Below are positions 3,577 to 5,756 of a DNA stretch of 5,756 bases, piece after piece. The stretch lies in assembly GCA_029863665.1 (NCBI GenBank), contig JAOTUX010000078.1, positions 1 through 5,756 on the forward strand, given 5' to 3'. Source of the DNA: Candidatus Nitrosopumilus sp. Its GTDB lineage: Archaea; Thermoproteota; Nitrososphaeria; Nitrososphaerales; Nitrosopumilaceae. Position 1 is the first letter of the stretch. Each line of letters opens with the position of its first letter. Under the pieces are notes generated by a model that worked only from the letters and a program-made list of their open reading frames with translations, ran no database searches and was not told where the DNA came from. Made by a program: the position numbers and the translations under genes.

Positions 3577-4842
3577 CTAACGAGTTTTTCTGAGCTTTTT
3601 TTCTATAATATTTTCAACAAAACTACCAACGTTCTCCCAGTTCATTTCCTTTGATTCAAGTTTCTCTTTTTCTAATCTATCTACTTTTTCTTCAAGGGAT
3701 TTTATCTGTGCATTCTCTTCTTTTTGTAAAATGTCTAATTCCATCTCCATTCTATCAAGTGTCACAAGTCTTTCAAATTTCTTGTAATGAATCTCCATCT
3801 GTTGACGAGATTTGTTTGGATATGGATTTCCTGCCTTGTCAGCTGTGCCCTTCATGATTTTTTTGATGATTTCTGGAATTCCTGAAAAAGAACATCCGTC
3901 ATCAAAGATGTGTCTGTTACGCTTGGGTCTAAATGGTCCCTGCTGGCCTTTTACAAGAGGAATGCCCATGTTAATTTGTGCAACTCTAAAATTAGTTGCA
4001 ATGTTATTGACTGTGACGGGCTTGGCTTTTGGTAATACATCCATGTCGTAATTGACAAAACTATGATGATGTTTCTGCTTGAATCTACTCTTTCTGACAG
4101 AGAGTAATTCTACAAATATTGGTTCAGAATCTTCAGCATCAAATCTATCAGATTTGTCATATTTTCTCAGATCTTTGGTATTTTCTTTGCTGAAAAATAC
4201 ACGAAATGGCTTTCCTGTCTTTCTTCTGAGACCTGTAACCATAATTCTTTCATGTTGGCTCTGGCTTCTAACTACATACAACGGAATAGCAAAAAGATCG
4301 CTGCTATCCAAACCAGTATCCTTCATGCACTTTGCAATTATTTGATCCCTATAGTTCAAATAATCCAGGAATTCAGAGTATTTTTCAACATCAAATTTTA
4401 CAACTCCTGTCTTTTCATCCTCAAAAAATAGCGGATAATTATCATCCATTGCCTCAACCATTGCAGGCGGAATTTGTGGAGCACTCCAGTTCTTTGTTAA
4501 AATGTCATTATGGGAATAAAACCCCTGAATATTTCCATAGCAGCCTGTAACTGCTGAGCCTATGTTCCTATGCAGTTTGTCAATGGCATAATCATAAAAT
4601 GTATCAATTCTATCTTCGGCTACTTGGTTGTTTTTTGTTGCCTCTGCAATCAACTCAGTGGGAGTCATTTTATGAAAATCTAAGAATGGTTCAAACCAGT
4701 AGACATTATTTTTCCAAGTTGATGTCTTGAGAGTTTTTCTTGTAGACTTTGTTGCAGATTTTTTTGATAATTTTTTCTTCCATTCTATAACACATGGATC
4801 AGATTGCCAATCATAATGAATTGTGACTATTTTGGTTCTCAA
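3577..4842 (-). CDS. Tyrosine-recombinase-like protein with C-terminal coiled coil (421 aa)
   Basis: Residues about 45-115 match an integrase core-binding domain (FLDFHKMTPTELIAEA, then GFYSHND). Residues about 155-360 match the catalytic fold: RDQIIAKCMKDTGLDSSDL aligns to the first Arg box, RRKTGKPFRVFFSKE to the beta-hairpin Lys (K208), KRNRHIF to the second box (R310), IMKGT to the position of the usual GH, and HYKKFERLVTL to the Tyr region (Y353). In my alignment the first Arg is Asp178, and the two His positions are K307 and T333, so only K208, R310 and Y353 remain. Residues 363-397 form a heptad-rich coiled coil, as in many thaumarchaeal recombinases. The start is TTG 4842-4840; an in-frame TAG lies at 4869-4867 and the next Met is residue 59. 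The family is fairly sure; catalytic activity is doubtful. Confidence 0.82.
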   Translation of the reverse strand: MRTKIVTIHYDWQSDPCVIEWKKKLSKKSATKSTRKTLKTSTWKNNVYWFEPFLDFHKMTPTELIAEATKNNQVAEDRIDTFYDYAIDKLHRNIGSAVTGCYGNIQGFYSHNDILTKNWSAPQIPPAMVEAMDDNYPLFFEDEKTGVVKFDVEKYSEFLDYLNYRDQIIAKCMKDTGLDSSDLFAIPLYVVRSQSQHERIMVTGLRRKTGKPFRVFFSKENTKDLRKYDKSDRFDAEDSEPIFVELLSVRKSRFKQKHHHSFVNYDMDVLPKAKPVTVNNIATNFRVAQINMGIPLVKGQQGPFRPKRNRHIFDDGCSFSGIPEIIKKIMKGTADKAGNPYPNKSRQQMEIHYKKFERLVTLDRMEMELDILQKEENAQIKSLEEKVDRLEKEKLESKEMNWENVGSFVENIIEKKLRKTR

Positions 4843-4866
4843 GGTAGCAAAAACACTGTAAAATAT

Positions 4867-4874
4867 CTATTAAA
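4867..4874 (-). promoter_or_regulatory. TATA-like box of the recombinase-like gene
   Basis: The minus strand reads GTTTAATAGATATTT, with TTTAATAG centred about 28 bases from the TTG start, predicting a leaderless or nearly leaderless transcript. The box overlaps the left arm of the 16-bp inverted repeat, so a protein bound there would affect this promoter. Confidence 0.4.
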
Positions 4875-4928
4875 CTTTGGTCTAGAGGCGAGTTTTGTAT
4901 ATTAAAGTTGCATCTAGACCAAAGTTTA
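4871..4928. repeat. Perfect 16-bp inverted repeat, 26-base spacer
   Basis: TAAACTTTGGTCTAGA (4871-4886) and TCTAGACCAAAGTTTA (4913-4928) are exact inverted copies. The centre-to-centre distance is 42 bp, about four helical turns. The left arm overlaps the recombinase TATA-like box and the right arm lies where a rightward promoter (TATA-like TATATTAA in the spacer) would start transcription. It could be a pair of operators, inverted core sites for a tyrosine recombinase, or a strong RNA hairpin. The repeat itself is certain; its role is inferred. Confidence 0.85.
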
Positions 4929-5151
4929 GTGGTATTTTTTGGAGAAAAAATGGTTCATGATCACAGTTTTTGGGATTTTTTGTTAATTTTTTACAATTTT
5001 AATTGATCAGAAATTATGCGATCTATAATTTACGATCTAAAATATTTGCAGCATTTTTCTAGCTTGTCTGTCATACCACTGAATATTGACTTAGACTCAG
5101 AAAAAATTAGATAAATAATTTCAAATCATTTCCAATCTCACTTACTATTCC
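4929..5151. other. AT-rich intergenic stretch beside the inverted repeat
   Basis: Between the inverted repeat and the 31-aa gene the DNA is very AT-rich with many T runs. It holds a possible 18-codon ORF (4950-5006) and a CGATCTA direct repeat (5019-5025 and 5033-5039, 14-bp period). TAGATAAATAATT (5109-5121) could be the TATA element of the 31-aa gene. I see no tRNA or other structured RNA. Confidence 0.4.
4950..5006 (+). CDS. Possible 18-residue hydrophobic peptide
   Basis: ATG 4950 follows GGAG (4941-4944) at five bases, and TATATTAA in the inverted-repeat spacer could start a transcript near 4928. The peptide (MVHDHSFWDFLLIFYNFN) is aromatic and hydrophobic after a short polar head. The signal order is complete, but a random ORF of this size in AT-rich DNA is easy to find, so this is speculative. 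Confidence 0.2.
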   Translation: MVHDHSFWDFLLIFYNFN

Positions 5152-5247
5152 ATGATAGGTTTATGTTCAAAATGTCATTCCTCAGGAGTCTCACTTGTAC
5201 TAGATGAAGAATCCTTTGAGGCAGTATGTGACAAGTGCAGAGAGTAA
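5152..5247 (+). CDS. 31-residue zinc-knuckle protein
   Basis: Translation from ATG 5152 gives a complete small protein with C5-S-K-C8 near the start and C26-D-K-C29 at the end, separated by a beta-like segment (GVSLVLDEESFEAV). This is a minimal four-cysteine zinc ribbon, the whole protein being one finger. TAGATAAATAATT about 35 bases upstream could act as TATA, giving a short leader. No SD is seen. Small stand-alone zinc ribbons are common in these archaea and usually unnamed. Binding to nucleic acid or to the transcription machinery is possible. The symmetric CxxC pairs at the correct spacing and the clean start and stop support a real gene despite its size. Confidence 0.65.
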   Translation: MIGLCSKCHSSGVSLVLDEESFEAVCDKCRE

Positions 5248-5332
5248 AAGCATCAGTTGATTTTAGATTCATCTGAGATAAACAAGTAATGCAAGGATCT
5301 TGTTATTGCTAGGCTCATCCTAACTCTAATTC

Positions 5333-5509
5333 TTGCGCAAAATTACCATCAAGATAAAAGATGAGGATTACATAGACTTTCAATCTGTAGCAAACAACTC
5401 TGGATTAAGAATAGATGAAAAGATTTCAGAGATTATTCAATATTATAATAATAGAGAGAAACAGAAAGAAATTCACTCAATCAGTACTATTTCCTATGAC
5501 AAAGGCTGA
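5333..5509 (+). CDS. RHH-like small DNA-binding protein, TTG start (58 aa)
   Basis: The frame opens at TTG 5333, two codons after an in-frame TAA (5327-5329), so no longer form exists and no ATG is available. Residues 4-9 (ITIKIK) make a strand. Residues 10-22 (starting DEDYIDFQSVA) form helix A and 26-43 (RIDEKISEIIQYYNN and on) helix B, the order and size of a CopG-like ribbon-helix-helix protein. The tail (about 44-58) is polar. It would be a dimeric DNA-binding regulator. Its last 16 bases overlap the 3' end of the opposing 57-aa gene. No clear TATA or SD is seen upstream, which lowers confidence, but the regular amphipathic pattern argues against a random frame. Confidence 0.6.
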   Translation: MRKITIKIKDEDYIDFQSVANNSGLRIDEKISEIIQYYNNREKQKEIHSISTISYDKG

Positions 5510-5667
5510 ATCTTGATGTTAGTATCCTCAGCTATTATCTTTCTTGCATGAATCTCGCAGACTCTCATTATTTCCTTACACATTGGTTTTCGTGATTTTC
5601 CTTTAAAATAATAAAACATCAGCTTGACGTATCCTTCAGCATTACACCCTATAATGTTACATATCAA
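5494..5667 (-). CDS. Small Cys/His zinc-binding protein, TTG start (57 aa)
   Basis: Translation from TTG 5667-5665 gives C3 and C8 (CNIIGC), a basic/aromatic middle (LMFYYFKGKSRK), then C30, C37 and H40 in an amphipathic helix (MCKEIMRVCEIHARKI). The pattern resembles small treble-clef-type zinc proteins that have C-x4-C at the start and C/H ligands in the last helix. An in-frame TAG seven residues upstream of C3 excludes extension. A CTTTTAGAGA element about 26 bases upstream could be a TATA box for a leaderless mRNA. It overlaps the plus-strand 58-aa gene by 16 bases, tail to tail. No family name is assigned; the zinc-site reading is moderate. Confidence 0.6.
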   Translation of the reverse strand: MICNIIGCNAEGYVKLMFYYFKGKSRKPMCKEIMRVCEIHARKIIAEDTNIKIQPLS

Positions 5668-5716
5668 GAATAATTTCTATGGAGATTTTCTCTAAAAGCA
5701 AGAGGTTATTGTGAGA

Positions 5717-5756
5717 TTAACTGCCTTTCATGTACCTTACAGTAGAGATATGACGT
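5717..5756 (-). CDS. Possible C-terminal end of a gene entering from the right
   Basis: The minus strand reads an open frame of 12 codons before TAA (5719-5717), ending VRYMKGS. There is too little to identify a family. It may be chance and is noted because the frame is open to the window edge. Confidence 0.2.
   Translation of the reverse strand, partial: RHISTVRYMKGS

Noticed and set aside
3651..4550. Four plus-strand open frames of 68-88 residues
   Set aside because: All are antisense to the recombinase-like gene, which has clear domain structure; none has a convincing start region.
5019..5039. CGATCTA direct repeat as a replication iteron or CRISPR-like unit
   Set aside because: Only two 7-bp copies are present and the spacing shows no further periodicity; likely chance in AT-rich DNA.
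5010..5090. Minus-strand open frame ending ...DKLEKCCKYFRS
   Set aside because: The only usable ATG gives 14 residues and no SD or TATA is seen. It could be a decayed fragment but cannot be supported.
4843..5151. tRNA gene or integrase attachment site next to the recombinase
   Set aside because: No cloverleaf, T-loop or anticodon pattern was found on either strand, and no direct repeat flanks the region within the window.

Overview
The window looks like chromosomal or integrated accessory DNA of an ammonia-oxidising archaeon (Nitrososphaerota/Thaumarchaeota, probably the Nitrosopumilus-Nitrosarchaeum side). The case rests on strongly AT-rich DNA (about one third G+C by eye), TATA-box promoters lying about 25-35 bases before starts with short or absent leaders, frequent TTG starts, very small zinc-binding proteins, a ribbon-helix-helix (RHH) plus CxxC...CxH protein of a type I associate with these archaea, and a tyrosine-recombinase-like protein with a C-terminal coiled coil. 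This assignment is recognition by eye, not a search result.

Left part (1-1616, minus strand): a compressed operon of nine small genes, read from 1616 towards 1 and continuing out of the window. Order: RHH regulator (62 aa), 58 aa, C2H2-like finger (47 aa), Cys-rich 52 aa, Cys-containing 33 aa, 40 aa with nine cysteines, zinc-ribbon 93 aa, SWIM finger 101 aa, CxxC...Cx4C protein (partial). Every junction overlaps by 1, 4 or 8 bases, and the internal genes have Shine-Dalgarno (SD) sequences of GAGGT/GGAGG type. Four of the genes are too short for ordinary gene calling. Seven of the nine carry clear zinc-binding patterns and an eighth carries three cysteines.

Centre: the operon faces away from a 123-aa RHH plus zinc protein (1818-2189, plus). 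The divergent 201-base gap holds both promoters and a cluster of TTACG-type half-palindromes that could be operators. The 123-aa gene converges, with a 2-base gap, on a minus-strand pair: a leaderless zinc-ribbon protein (80 aa) overlapping an exported, single-pass membrane-anchored protein (318 aa). Two TGTTAACA palindromes, one helical turn apart, lie upstream of that pair's TATA box.

Right part: a 421-aa tyrosine-recombinase-like protein (3577-4842, minus) appears to lack several catalytic residues. A perfect 16-bp inverted repeat immediately upstream spans its promoter and a possible rightward one. Further right come a 31-aa zinc-knuckle protein, a 58-aa RHH-like protein and a 57-aa Cys/His protein, the last two overlapping tail to tail.

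Taken together, the recombinase relative, the small DNA-binding proteins and the packed zinc-protein operon suggest an integrated plasmid or virus, or its remnant. No attachment site, replication gene, capsid gene or tRNA is visible, so element identity is an inference.
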